From positions 131,893 through 195,892 of the forward strand of contig DEFD01000025.1 of assembly GCA_002350615.1 (NCBI GenBank): a stretch of DNA of 64,000 bases, written 5' to 3'. Below, piece by piece: positions 23,821 to 33,352 of this stretch (its first letter is position 1; every line of letters begins with the position of its first letter). Made by a program: the position numbers and the translations under genes. The notes beneath the pieces are model-generated. The model was given only the letters and a program-made list of their open reading frames with translations. It was not told the origin of the DNA and ran no database searches. This DNA is from Bacteroidales bacterium UBA2861. GTDB taxonomy: Bacteria > Bacteroidota > Bacteroidia > Bacteroidales > UBA932.

Positions 23821-24999
23821 TTAATAAATATCGATATGAGGTCTCACCGCCACATCCTCCGCTTCTTTCGAATGGACGTATATATTAATGGTGTTGGATT
23901 CCGTATTGGGCACTCGTGCCACGATGCTCACGACACCCTTGCCCTGCTCCTTTGCCTGGTTGAGCAAGCCGGTCACATCCGCTTTGATGACGGTCGTAGC
24001 GGTACCGAGATTAACGGTGCAGCATGGATCCGCATCAAGCGTAGGCCTGTTCGTGGAAACGAGTGTGGATTCCTGCCATTCGGTGGTGGAGTTATAGAAG
24101 CTCAGTTTTATGTCGCCGCTAATCTCCGAAGATATTGTCAGGAAGAGGAATGCCTTATTGATATTTGTTGAAGCCAGGACAGATATATCGAACTTGAAAT
24201 AGCCGTCGAAGCGCCAGTCTCCCGCCGAGGAATAGCGGATACGCAAAGTCGGTTCCGAGCCCTTCGGCGTGGTATTCTTGGCAGTCTGGGTGTAACTGTC
24301 GTCGGTAGGGAAAATCGTCGCTGCCAGAGGTCCTGGAAGCGGGTCGTCTGCTGGTGCCTGAGTCACCGTAAGGGTTTCTACCAGCGAGCCTGCGCTGACG
24401 CTCACCGTGGCCGTCCTTTCTAGACTGTCGGTATTTGCTCCGATGGCGGTTACGACTACGGAATTCCCTTCTATTTCGGCAGACAACCACCCCCTGGCGG
24501 CGGTTTCCACCGTTGCTGCAAGAGGACTCTGGTTAGTGACGACATCCACACTCGCCGTGCTTCCCACAGCATTGCCGATGGATACCTCGGATGCAGAAAG
24601 GGAAAGGGTGGGAGTGTCTGTCATTTCCTGCACCACGCTGACATCCGCTTCCGCTGTAACCCCTTTCTCTCCGACAATTATATGGACATTACCCTCGCGG
24701 GCGACGATGTCAGGATTGGCAGAAAGTGCAGTCACCGTAACTGAATTGCCTGAAATGGACACGCTCAGCCAGTTGCGGCAGGAATAATCCGCATAGGCGT
24801 CGATCTTGTCCTGATCGGTGGTCACGGTAACCGTGCCCTCGCTGCCGGCACCGGGTCCGAGTACGACTTCAGCGGAACTGAGTTCAAGCTCCGGAGCCAC
24901 GTAGTCGGCATTTTCGCCGCGCAGGCTGTTATCTTCACAGGAAGAGAACAGCAATGACGCAATTGCCAGAAAAGCCAAATGTTTCTTTATCATATTCAT
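23821..24999 (-). CDS. BACON-DNRLRE surface glycan-binding lipoprotein
   Basis: The 392-residue lipoprotein (SSCEDN lipobox) has two BACON domains (about 35-125 and 130-215, each with a W-L-S motif such as SCRNWLSVSISGNSVTVTA and AARGWLSAEIEGNSVVVTA) and a C-terminal DNRLRE domain (about 225-392). BACON domains are common spacer or binding modules of PUL surface proteins, and DNRLRE domains include the alginate-binding CBM96 family. The DNRLRE part is clearly paralogous to that of the downstream hydrolase. It lies between two enzyme genes and most likely acts as the SGBP of this locus. Confidence 0.8.
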   Translation of the reverse strand: MNMIKKHLAFLAIASLLFSSCEDNSLRGENADYVAPELELSSAEVVLGPGAGSEGTVTVTTDQDKIDAYADYSCRNWLSVSISGNSVTVTALSANPDIVAREGNVHIIVGEKGVTAEADVSVVQEMTDTPTLSLSASEVSIGNAVGSTASVDVVTNQSPLAATVETAARGWLSAEIEGNSVVVTAIGANTDSLERTATVSVSAGSLVETLTVTQAPADDPLPGPLAATIFPTDDSYTQTAKNTTPKGSEPTLRIRYSSAGDWRFDGYFKFDISVLASTNINKAFLFLTISSEISGDIKLSFYNSTTEWQESTLVSTNRPTLDADPCCTVNLGTATTVIKADVTGLLNQAKEQGKGVVSIVARVPNTESNTINIYVHSKEAEDVAVRPHIDIY

Positions 25000-25008
25000 T
25001 TGTTTTTG

Positions 25009-27426
25009 TTACCAGATTTTAAGTATCGGGGTGTCGTCTATGATGGCGAAATGTCCGTTGTCACAGTCGTCGCCCGGTTCTCTCAGTTCCCTTGCAAGCA
25101 AAAAGGTCACCGCCTTCCCCGAGTATTTCCTGACCGCGTCTGTCACGTCCAGCCAGTGCCATCCCGCTGTCGAGGTCATAGCGGCCTCCCCTGCTATGAA
25201 AACGCCGTTTCCGGCATCCAGCACGCGAGGTTCGACCGCATCCAGGTGCGGAGCTCCATGCCACTTGAGGCCGGAAGGATCCATGGGATCGCCGTAGCCA
25301 TAGACATGAAAACGGAAGGGGGCCTCAGTATTGGATGCTCCGTGGAAGCCGAGTACGATACGCCCTTTGTTCTTGGATACATCCACGCCCGAAAGGTCGA
25401 AACTCATATAACAGACTGCGTTCTTTTCCGGGATTCGGGCGTTCATCTCCACCCTTGGAGATGCCGGAATGCCGGATTTCTGAACACTGACGCAGGCTTT
25501 CGCCCTGAGTTCTTTCACCGGGCCGCGCGGCGCGATCGTTACAAGGACCACGCTGGTGCGTCCAAGATTGAACTTCTGCCTGCGTCCGGCGGCCTTGACC
25601 AACGAGGCTTCGCCGTAACTTGCAGGGCCGACGGTTTCGAGCACAAGGATGTCGCCTTTGCCCACTCCGATGCCGGAAAGGTCGATGCTGATTTCCCGGT
25701 CGGAATCGCCCCTGTTCACCAGCCAGAGGTAGCGGTTGCCCGTCTTGTCATCGCGCGATGCAATAAAATATATATCCTTGTCATTTACGGCAGGACTGAT
25801 CTTCAGCAGCGGGCGCTCATCCTTGAATCCCTTTGCAAACAGACGCACTACCTCTGCGGTACGATGGGCTCCGCCTACGTCGTAACAGGTCTCTGCCTTG
25901 CTCAGGGTATTCGGGCCGAAGGCCTTGATCTCCCTCAGTTTGGATGCCTTGCCGTCATTGATGCTCAGGCGGATTGCAAGCGCTTCCACGGCAGGCTCGA
26001 TGGTGTAGAAGACCTGCGCATACTTGTTGTTGTCTTCTTTGCTGACGAGTTTCCAGCCATCGGCCGTGAGCACTTCGGTGCTGAATTTGCGGATGCGGTC
26101 CGGCGCGGTGAACTCTCCCCCTTCGCTGCCGCTGTAGATAGCAAGTCCTCCCAGGCTGCGGGGCTCGGAAAATCTGACTTCCACCCACTTGGCACAACTG
26201 TCAGGGCTGGTCCAGGCGCTGGACTTGTCGCCGTCGGTTACAGCATCGGTTCCGCTGCCGGAACTTGCCTCGACCGTCGCCCCGAGCGCAAGGTTTTCGA
26301 ATGCATCTTCCGCAAAGCGCTTCCCCTTCCACATGTGGTGATGGCCGGATTTGATTCCGCGCTTGTAGATGTCGCTTATCGTATTGCCGAATTTGAAGGC
26401 CCAAATGCCGTAGCAGCCTTCCCTGGTATTGACGGCATAGATGCCTCCCCATTCGGAGAACAGCGAAGGGCTGTCCATCGTCTCTTCCTTGTCAATTAGG
26501 GATGCATTCATCCAGCGCCCCGCCTCCGTATATACTATGGGAAGGGTCTTGTGCTCCGGATGATTCTTGCGGATGATTTCGTTTATTGCAGTAAGCCTGC
26601 CTTTGTATTTATCCGCGGTATGGTTGTAACAGTGGCCGGACAGGATGTCGATATATCCCCCGTCCGTCTGCTCCGCCGCCGCCCGCGCCCACCACTTCTT
26701 GTTATTTCCGGCAAGCACCGGACCCACGAAACGGCATTTGTAGGATGTGCCGTAAATGGCATTTACATCAAGCAGAGCGCAGGTAGCGGCATCCGATGCG
26801 ATTTTGGACAGGACAACCCAGGCATCAAGCGACATAGGCCCGGCGTTCCTGTGATCGGGTTCGTTGCAAAGTGCAAACATCTGCACGCCTCCGTATCTTG
26901 CGCACCAGAATGCCTGGGAATAGAACGCGCGCCAGAGTTCCCAGCGATGCCGCCAACTGCAGTCGGACCATTTTTTGTCGATACTGCTCTGTATCACCAC
27001 GTCGATGCCGAGCCGCTTCATTTCGTCCAGAGCGTAAGTCAGGACCATGGAATTGGTGGACTGTTTGAAATTGCCTGCGACAGAATCCATCTTGGCCAGA
27101 GGCATGTTGTCGAGCGGTGCGGAACGGAAAGCCGCCTTTGCGGCCGCGAATTGAAGGCTGTCGGAGGGCATGTTCTCCGAAGGGAACCAGGACTGCTTTA
27201 CATAGCCGCGCATATCCGCCCAAATCCTGGCCGCATTCACATCTGAATACTCCCACCAGGCAAGGGTATTGCCTCCCGGGACGAGATAGCCCTGGTTGTA
27301 GCCGACATACTTCATGCATTTTCCGGCAGTTTCATCGCTGACGGAGAACCTGCCCTGCGCGTTGCCTTGCAGGCAGCACAGCCAGAGCAGCAGAAGCAGC
27401 AGCGGATATGTGGACAAGCGTCTCAT
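25009..27426 (-). CDS. Clan GH-A glycoside hydrolase (agarase/porphyranase-like) with discoidin-like and DNRLRE-like domains
   Basis: The start at 27426 (MRRLSTYPLLLLLLW) gives a signal peptide ending near GNAQG and overlaps the SusD stop (TGATG). The 805-residue protein has a TIM-barrel domain (about 25-380) with the acid/base motif CNEPDHRN (Glu near 187) and the nucleophile motif IVYTEAGRW (Glu near 300), a pattern seen in GH86-like and other clan A families. An F5/8-type module follows (about 390-510: ASSGSGTDAVTDGDKSSAW), then a beta-sandwich and a C-terminal DNRLRE-like domain ending DDTPILKIW. The family assignment is tentative; endo-acting on a galactan or uronate polymer is plausible. 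Confidence 0.72.
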   Translation of the reverse strand: MRRLSTYPLLLLLLWLCCLQGNAQGRFSVSDETAGKCMKYVGYNQGYLVPGGNTLAWWEYSDVNAARIWADMRGYVKQSWFPSENMPSDSLQFAAAKAAFRSAPLDNMPLAKMDSVAGNFKQSTNSMVLTYALDEMKRLGIDVVIQSSIDKKWSDCSWRHRWELWRAFYSQAFWCARYGGVQMFALCNEPDHRNAGPMSLDAWVVLSKIASDAATCALLDVNAIYGTSYKCRFVGPVLAGNNKKWWARAAAEQTDGGYIDILSGHCYNHTADKYKGRLTAINEIIRKNHPEHKTLPIVYTEAGRWMNASLIDKEETMDSPSLFSEWGGIYAVNTREGCYGIWAFKFGNTISDIYKRGIKSGHHHMWKGKRFAEDAFENLALGATVEASSGSGTDAVTDGDKSSAWTSPDSCAKWVEVRFSEPRSLGGLAIYSGSEGGEFTAPDRIRKFSTEVLTADGWKLVSKEDNNKYAQVFYTIEPAVEALAIRLSINDGKASKLREIKAFGPNTLSKAETCYDVGGAHRTAEVVRLFAKGFKDERPLLKISPAVNDKDIYFIASRDDKTGNRYLWLVNRGDSDREISIDLSGIGVGKGDILVLETVGPASYGEASLVKAAGRRQKFNLGRTSVVLVTIAPRGPVKELRAKACVSVQKSGIPASPRVEMNARIPEKNAVCYMSFDLSGVDVSKNKGRIVLGFHGASNTEAPFRFHVYGYGDPMDPSGLKWHGAPHLDAVEPRVLDAGNGVFIAGEAAMTSTAGWHWLDVTDAVRKYSGKAVTFLLARELREPGDDCDNGHFAIIDDTPILKIW

Positions 27427-29039
27427 CACCATCCTGCATTCTGCCCGAAACCGGGCATAAGATCCAACTGTGTTTGAGGGATGGGCCATCTCCAGTCCCT
27501 GCTGTCAGAGAAGTTGGCCCTTGCTTCCGCATAGTCGGACGGCAGTTTGGGATCGTCTGCCACAGTATCTCCTGCGTGGGCGCGGACCCTCTCGCCAAGA
27601 AGTCCGAGGCGCTTGAGCTGATTCCAGCGAACGCCTTCGAAATGGCATTCCCGGGCCGTTTCATCGAGTATGATATCTAGGGTCAGAGGCCCGTTGAAGC
27701 GATTGTTTCCCGCCCTCTGCCAGGTCTTGTTATAGTATTCCAGCGCCTTTGCGCTATTGCCGCCTTCTTTATGGAAGTAGGCCTCGCAGCCGATAAGGGC
27801 CGTTTCCGCAAGGCGGTAAACCATCACATCTTTGAAAGACGAACGTAGGGCCGGATTGTCCTGATGCGTCCACTTGTCCATATGCTTCACAGAGCAGGGA
27901 TGGGCGTTCGAGATGTACTGGGTGGCAGTGGGGACGAACAACTGGCCGTATTTGGCGCTTTGCGGGTCATTGTAGTACCATTCGTGCTGAAACAGTTCCG
28001 TGTAACGGCGGTCCTTGCTCTTGTCGTACAGGCTCAGCAGGTATGAGTTGGGATAGACACGGCCCCAGCCGTATCCTCCGTATTCATTGGATTCGATGAA
28101 TCCGGAAATCCCCTTGTAGCCCGCAGTGACTATAAGCGACAGACGGTGCCCGGATGTTACGCCGCCGCTCACGCTGTTGCCTCCTCCGGGTTTGTCCGAG
28201 AACTGGAAAGCGTAAAGCACTTCGGGGTCGGTGTATTCCGCGTTGTTGAACACCGCGGCGGCGCTTGCTGCCATACGGTGCGTGCCGTTGGCGAAAATAG
28301 TATCTACCTGCGCCGCAGCCTCGGACCAGTCTTCTTCCCACATTGCCACCTGGGCCCTGATATGCCTGGCCACGCCCTGGGTGAGACGGCCGTATTCTAC
28401 CATCGTGCCGTTGCTGGGAAGTTTCCAGTCAAGATATTTGATGGCTTCGGACAGGTCGCTCTTGATCTGGGTAAATATCTCATCGCGGCCAGCAGCCCTG
28501 AAAGTGCGGCCGAAAGCATTGTCGATGCTGGTCGGCTCCACATTGAGGTAGAGCCTTTCATATCGCTGGAAAAGCATGAAATAGGCCCTTGCCCTGAAGC
28601 AGCAGGCTTCTCCGTAGATTTGCGCCACCTTTTCATTGTCCAGTCCCTGTCCCCTTGCACCGGCTATTATCTCATTCGCCTTGCCTATTATGGAGTAGTA
28701 GAGTTTCCAGTAACTGTTGAAGAGATTGGTGGAAGTCTTGAAATTGTTCAGGCGCGCGAATGTCGCGGCGGTACCGGAACGGAAGAGCATGAGGTCCGTG
28801 CAGTAGTCCAGCATGATCACCGAATACATCTCCGCACCTTCGTTATCCACGGAGGAGGTGACGATTTCACGGTCCTTGTCGTATAGTCCCACTATCGCCT
28901 TCTGGAGGCCTTCCGGCGAAGTGTACAGGAAGTCCGCCGTGGGAGCGGTACGTGATTCCGTATCGAGCAGCTCACCCGAGCAGGCGGAAAGAAGCGCCGC
29001 CCCAATTGCCATTACTGATAATTTGAGAATTGTCTTCAT
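27426..29039 (-). CDS. SusD/RagB-family outer-membrane glycan-binding lipoprotein
   Basis: SusD-like proteins cap the SusC transporter and bind the glycan on the cell surface. The 537-residue lipoprotein (lipobox LLSACSG) shows the usual N-terminal DTESRTAPTADFLYTSPEGL, TPR-like segments (IYGEACCFRARAYFMLFQRYERLYL, given in parts) and the C-terminal SusD signature with WQRAGNNRFN and ARECHFEGVRWNQLKRLGLL. It is 12 bases downstream of SusC, the standard order. Confidence 0.95.
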   Translation of the reverse strand: MKTILKLSVMAIGAALLSACSGELLDTESRTAPTADFLYTSPEGLQKAIVGLYDKDREIVTSSVDNEGAEMYSVIMLDYCTDLMLFRSGTAATFARLNNFKTSTNLFNSYWKLYYSIIGKANEIIAGARGQGLDNEKVAQIYGEACCFRARAYFMLFQRYERLYLNVEPTSIDNAFGRTFRAAGRDEIFTQIKSDLSEAIKYLDWKLPSNGTMVEYGRLTQGVARHIRAQVAMWEEDWSEAAAQVDTIFANGTHRMAASAAAVFNNAEYTDPEVLYAFQFSDKPGGGNSVSGGVTSGHRLSLIVTAGYKGISGFIESNEYGGYGWGRVYPNSYLLSLYDKSKDRRYTELFQHEWYYNDPQSAKYGQLFVPTATQYISNAHPCSVKHMDKWTHQDNPALRSSFKDVMVYRLAETALIGCEAYFHKEGGNSAKALEYYNKTWQRAGNNRFNGPLTLDIILDETARECHFEGVRWNQLKRLGLLGERVRAHAGDTVADDPKLPSDYAEARANFSDSRDWRWPIPQTQLDLMPGFGQNAGW

Positions 29040-29051
29040 ACTTCTGCCTGT

Positions 29052-32000
29052 TTAGAATGTGATGGTGAATGTTGCATTGTACTGCCGGGGCTCGGGATAA
29101 GTTCCCGGTGAAGTCTCAGGACTGTAGGAAAGGAACTTGGTGAAAGTGAGAAGGTTGGTGGCGCTGAGAGTGATCTTCGCCGATTTCACCTTCACCTTGT
29201 CGAGGACCCTGCGCCCGAAGTTGTATCCAACCGAGAGCGTCCTCAGGCGCAGGTAGGATGCATCCTGGAGAGCCAGGGAAGATTGGTAGGCCACGCTCTG
29301 ATCGTACATCGGGCGGGGGAACTGGTTGGTAGGGCGGGTCGGAGTCCAGTACTTGACCTTGATACCGTTGTTCTTACCCTGCAGGGAACCGCCGCTGTTG
29401 GCGTCATACAGATATGCATTGCTCTTCATGGCTCCATACACGGCATACCAGTCCATATAGAAATCGAAGTTCCAGAAACGGAGTCCGGTGTTGAAGGAAC
29501 AGACGAACTTGGGATCGCGCGGAATAATATAGCGGTCCTTTTCGTCTATCTTGCCGTCATTGTTCCTGTCTTTCACCTTCACCTTGCCCGGGGCGACCAC
29601 ATCCGTACGATCGACAGGGTCCTTAAGCACCCATTTGCCGGTGGTGCTGTAGATGTCCAGATTGAAATCGCTGTACTGATAGATGCCCTCCGTCTTATAG
29701 TCGTAATAGACATTGATCGGGTGGCCTATGAACCATTTGTTCGCCACGTCATCCACCGGTTTGCCATTCTCGTCCAGCGTGCCGGAAAGGCGGAGTATCT
29801 TGTTGTTGAAGTCCGAGAACACGATTCCGGCTGTCCATTCCAGATGCTTTTTGCGGATGATCGAGCCGTCGATGTTGATATCCCAGCCGTAGGTGCGTGT
29901 CTTGGCTATATTGTCCGTCATCGAGGTGTAGCCGAGAGCGCTGTTGATCTTGCGGGAGAAGAGCAGATGGTTGGTCTTGGTATTGTAGAACTCTATTGTT
30001 CCGTTGAGCCTGTTTTTGAAGAATCCGAAATCCAGGCCGAAGTTCGCGGAAGAGGTTGACTCCCACTGAAGATAAGGATTGGCAAGGGATTCCTGAGGCA
30101 GATAGCCATGATAATAGACGTTTCCAAACTCGTATTCGCGGTCTCCGGTGGTGCCCAGGGTCTCATAGTTGCCGATTCCGTTCATATTACCCACCAGGCC
30201 GTAGGAAGCACGCAGTTTGAGATTCGATATCTGCCTTATTCCGGCAGCCCACGGTTCCTTGTTGATTCGCCAGGCAGCCGAAACCGAAGGGAAGTTGCCC
30301 CACTTGCTTTCAGGGCCGAAGCGGCTTGAACCATCGCGCCGGCAGGCGATATTCGCAAGATACTTTTCCTTATAGGAGAACTGGGCTCTCACAAGATAGG
30401 AAAGCACGTAGTATTCCGAGAATGAATGGGTCATACTCGTATTCTCACCGTCCTGGATCATATCCCACCAGTACTTGTCCACAGGCACGTTGTCCGCACC
30501 GAATCCGACGCTGGAGCTTGGCTGATGCTCATAACTGTGCACTGCGGTGAGATTCAAGCTGAAATCCTTGTTTTTGAAAGGAACCTGGTAGGACAGCACG
30601 TGTTCGAGGGTGTATCGGAAGAGCTTGGATCCGGTAATGCTTCCCGCGGCACCGCCTCCTGTATATTCCTTCTTGCGGTAACTGCTTTGCTCCTGATAAC
30701 GGTTGTAGTAGCCGAACATCAACTTGTAGGAGAGGCCTTTCAGCGGATGGATGTCGATGGTGCCGTTGAGACGGGCGATGTCGGTAGCCGTGCGGCTCTT
30801 GTAATATTTCGCGTCGTAGAGCGGGTTCTTCTGCTTCTCCGAATTCACATACTGGTTAAGGTTTCCGTCCTCGTCGTAAGGCATGCCCAGAGGCGACATC
30901 ACAATGTAACTGTTGAAGGAAGACGGGGCGGAAAGGTTGTCCGACTTGATGAAGGAAGTGCTGAAACTCAGCGAGAGCCATTTGCGGGCGTCGTAGTCCA
31001 TATTGAGACGGACGTTCCCGCGTGTAAAATGGGAGCCGATGTTCACCATTCCCTTGTGATCCAGCCAGCCGGCCGATGCCGCAACCTTCATCTTCTCAGT
31101 GCCTCCGCGTACGCTGAGGTCGTATTTCTGGATGAGGGCCGGAGAGAACATCAGGTCTTCCCAGTCCGTGGATCTGCCTGCTTGATAGGCGGCATACATC
31201 ATTTCGTCCGCCAGAACCTGCTCAGGTGTGAGTTGCCTGATCATCTCAGGATTGTCGAATCCCATCTGGTTCGCCATCGCCTGCTTGCGCAGTTCATAAT
31301 ACTCCGAGGCACTGTAAAACTCGAAATTCCTCCATAGATGCTGGGAACTGAGGGAGGAGGAGAAGGTAATGTTCGCCTTGTCCTTGTTGCCGCGCTTGGT
31401 GGTTATGATGATGACGCCGTTTGCGGCACGGGCTCCGTAAATCGCCTGCGATGCCGCGTCCTTGAGAATTTCGAGGTTCTCCACGTCGTCCGGAGCTATG
31501 GCATTGAATTCCGCCGCGGTGGCAACCACGCCGTCAACCACATAAAGAGGGTCGTTGGAGCCGTCCGACAGCGAACGTTTGCCTCGGATAAGTATGGAGG
31601 ACGACGATCCGGGGGCACCCGAGCCGATGGTAACCTGCACGCCGGAAGCCCTTCCACGCATCATTTCGGTAACGTTCGTAGCCGGACTGGCGGCAAGCTC
31701 TTCCGCCTTGATGGATGTCACCGAGCCGGAGACGTCGCTGCGGCGCTGCACTCCGTAGCCGACCACCACCACTTCTTCCAGGAGATTCTCGTCCTGGGAC
31801 ATCACCACGTCAAGTTGGGTCCTGCCTCCAACCGCCATTTCTTCATCTTTGTATCCTATGCTGGAGAATACCAGGACCGTATTTGCATCCGGGACGCTTA
31901 TCTCGTAATTTCCGTTGATATCGGTGGAAGTCCCGCCTTTAAGGGTGCCTTTTATGAGCACTCCGGCGCCAATCACCGGCACTGGCCCCTGCTCCGTCAT

Positions 32001-32102
32001 CTCCGTCACCTTACCCCGGACCGTATGGCTTTGGGAGAAGGAGGGTAATGTTGTCAGGAGAGCGGCTGCAACTGCTATTATTCTCAATATGGAATGATTC
32101 AT
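29052..32102 (-). CDS. SusC/RagA-family TonB-dependent transporter
   Basis: The protein (1016 residues from the ATG at 32102) imports oligosaccharides across the outer membrane with TonB energy. A signal peptide is followed by a carboxypeptidase-regulatory-like domain (HTVRGKVTEM, GTSTDINGNYEI), the SusC linker with VVVVGYGVQRR, a plug domain (SSILIRGKRSLS, PLYVVDGV, YGARAANGVIIITTKRG) and a 22-strand barrel ending in ATFTITF with the terminal aromatic. The upstream in-frame ATG (32123) would overlap the previous gene; the chosen start lies four bases after its stop. Confidence 0.96.
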   Translation of the reverse strand: MNHSILRIIAVAAALLTTLPSFSQSHTVRGKVTEMTEQGPVPVIGAGVLIKGTLKGGTSTDINGNYEISVPDANTVLVFSSIGYKDEEMAVGGRTQLDVVMSQDENLLEEVVVVGYGVQRRSDVSGSVTSIKAEELAASPATNVTEMMRGRASGVQVTIGSGAPGSSSSILIRGKRSLSDGSNDPLYVVDGVVATAAEFNAIAPDDVENLEILKDAASQAIYGARAANGVIIITTKRGNKDKANITFSSSLSSQHLWRNFEFYSASEYYELRKQAMANQMGFDNPEMIRQLTPEQVLADEMMYAAYQAGRSTDWEDLMFSPALIQKYDLSVRGGTEKMKVAASAGWLDHKGMVNIGSHFTRGNVRLNMDYDARKWLSLSFSTSFIKSDNLSAPSSFNSYIVMSPLGMPYDEDGNLNQYVNSEKQKNPLYDAKYYKSRTATDIARLNGTIDIHPLKGLSYKLMFGYYNRYQEQSSYRKKEYTGGGAAGSITGSKLFRYTLEHVLSYQVPFKNKDFSLNLTAVHSYEHQPSSSVGFGADNVPVDKYWWDMIQDGENTSMTHSFSEYYVLSYLVRAQFSYKEKYLANIACRRDGSSRFGPESKWGNFPSVSAAWRINKEPWAAGIRQISNLKLRASYGLVGNMNGIGNYETLGTTGDREYEFGNVYYHGYLPQESLANPYLQWESTSSANFGLDFGFFKNRLNGTIEFYNTKTNHLLFSRKINSALGYTSMTDNIAKTRTYGWDINIDGSIIRKKHLEWTAGIVFSDFNNKILRLSGTLDENGKPVDDVANKWFIGHPINVYYDYKTEGIYQYSDFNLDIYSTTGKWVLKDPVDRTDVVAPGKVKVKDRNNDGKIDEKDRYIIPRDPKFVCSFNTGLRFWNFDFYMDWYAVYGAMKSNAYLYDANSGGSLQGKNNGIKVKYWTPTRPTNQFPRPMYDQSVAYQSSLALQDASYLRLRTLSVGYNFGRRVLDKVKVKSAKITLSATNLLTFTKFLSYSPETSPGTYPEPRQYNATFTITF

Positions 32103-32106
32103 ATTC

Positions 32107-33339
32107 CTATAGTTTAATTGCATGATCTGCTTTCAGATTGATTCCTTCCCAGCCTTTCTTTGAAGTCCAGGAAGCGGAGGGTCTGCTCCAGAAGGGATCA
32201 TCCTCCGGCAGTCCGAGGGCCACGAAGCCCGCGCATACCAGATAAAGACTTCCCGTGGAGATGTATCTTTCGCCGATGTCGGTCTGATGTCCGCAGAATC
32301 CCGGACGAAGCCAGCCGCTGTCGTCGAAAGTGCCGGGGGCGGCCATCTGCCTCCGGATCACGGCGGTGATGCCGCTGCGCACCTGCGCGGGGTCTATATC
32401 TTCCGGCAGCAGATGCCTCAGACAGACATCTTCCAGCGCTTGGAAAGCGCCGAAACGATAACAGAGGGAACGTCCCACGACAGGATATGTGCCCTCGGGA
32501 GAGATGAGTCTCTCCTGAATTGCGGCATAGCGGGCATAACGCTGCGCCTCAATCTTAAGGAAAGGCTTGCCGTCCAATTCTGCAGGAATCCCGTGACGGT
32601 CCATTACCTCCAGGACCTGCATGAGCATGGGATGGATTACGAAACTGTTGTAATAGTCGAAATGAAAGGCCGGGCCGTCGCCGTACCAGCCATCCCCCTT
32701 ATACCATTCCTTGAACCGCTGCAGGGCATAGTCCACGGGAGCTTTGTCCCATTCGCCCGTGAATTCGAGCAGGGCGGCTTCCACCATGGCGGAAAACAGC
32801 AGCCAGTTGCTTTCGCTCGGTCTTATGATCCGGGACGATTTGAGTTCGTCCACGAGGCGACGCCTTGTGATGTCGTCCAGATTGCCCCAAAGCTGCTTGG
32901 GGGCACGGAGAAGGCCATGGGCCAGGAAAGCGGCATCCACGAGAGGCTGGCGGCCCTTGTTGAAGTTGAGGTAATCCGGAGAATCCGGATCAACAGCATT
33001 GGCTATCGCCTTTACAGAAAGGCTGATGAATTCCTCGCGCAGTTTTCCTTCAGGGCTGTCGTCCGGGCCGAGTTCAAGCCACGGAGCTATTCCGACCATC
33101 ACCCTTCCAAGCCCTTCGAGATGCGTCACCGCGTGCCTCGAAGCCATATCCTTTGCGTTGGATTCGACGGGCATATTCTGCTTCAGTGTACCCGCCGCAA
33201 GGTTTTCCAGAAGGGGCCTGGCGATGCGGTCGAGCTCATCCACCCAGATTTCCCTGTCACTTCGCTGCGAGCAGCCGCAGGCAGCAAGCACCGCAGCCGC
33301 GGCTATCGCCATGGTATTTGATAGGAAGCTTTTTCGCAT
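32107..33339 (-). CDS. DUF2264 protein, putative exo-glycosidase (possibly beta-glucuronidase), lipoprotein
   Basis: The start at 33339 gives a lipoprotein signal (VLAACGCSQ). The 410-residue product is a DUF2264 protein with an all-alpha toroid typical of exo-acting uronidases: DMASRHAVTHLEGLGR, GRQPLVDAAFLAHGLL, ESNWLLFSAMVEAAL, YGDGPAFHFDYYNSFVIHPML (read in parts) and GSLYLVCAGFVALGLP. As I recall, some DUF2264 proteins are now classed as GH154 beta-glucuronidases, which would fit the uxuA and mannonate oxidoreductase genes in the same operon; this needs checking. It lies four bases before SusC. Confidence 0.78.
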   Translation of the reverse strand: MRKSFLSNTMAIAAAAVLAACGCSQRSDREIWVDELDRIARPLLENLAAGTLKQNMPVESNAKDMASRHAVTHLEGLGRVMVGIAPWLELGPDDSPEGKLREEFISLSVKAIANAVDPDSPDYLNFNKGRQPLVDAAFLAHGLLRAPKQLWGNLDDITRRRLVDELKSSRIIRPSESNWLLFSAMVEAALLEFTGEWDKAPVDYALQRFKEWYKGDGWYGDGPAFHFDYYNSFVIHPMLMQVLEVMDRHGIPAELDGKPFLKIEAQRYARYAAIQERLISPEGTYPVVGRSLCYRFGAFQALEDVCLRHLLPEDIDPAQVRSGITAVIRRQMAAPGTFDDSGWLRPGFCGHQTDIGERYISTGSLYLVCAGFVALGLPEDDPFWSRPSASWTSKKGWEGINLKADHAIKL

Positions 33340-33352
33340 ATTGTGATCGCTG

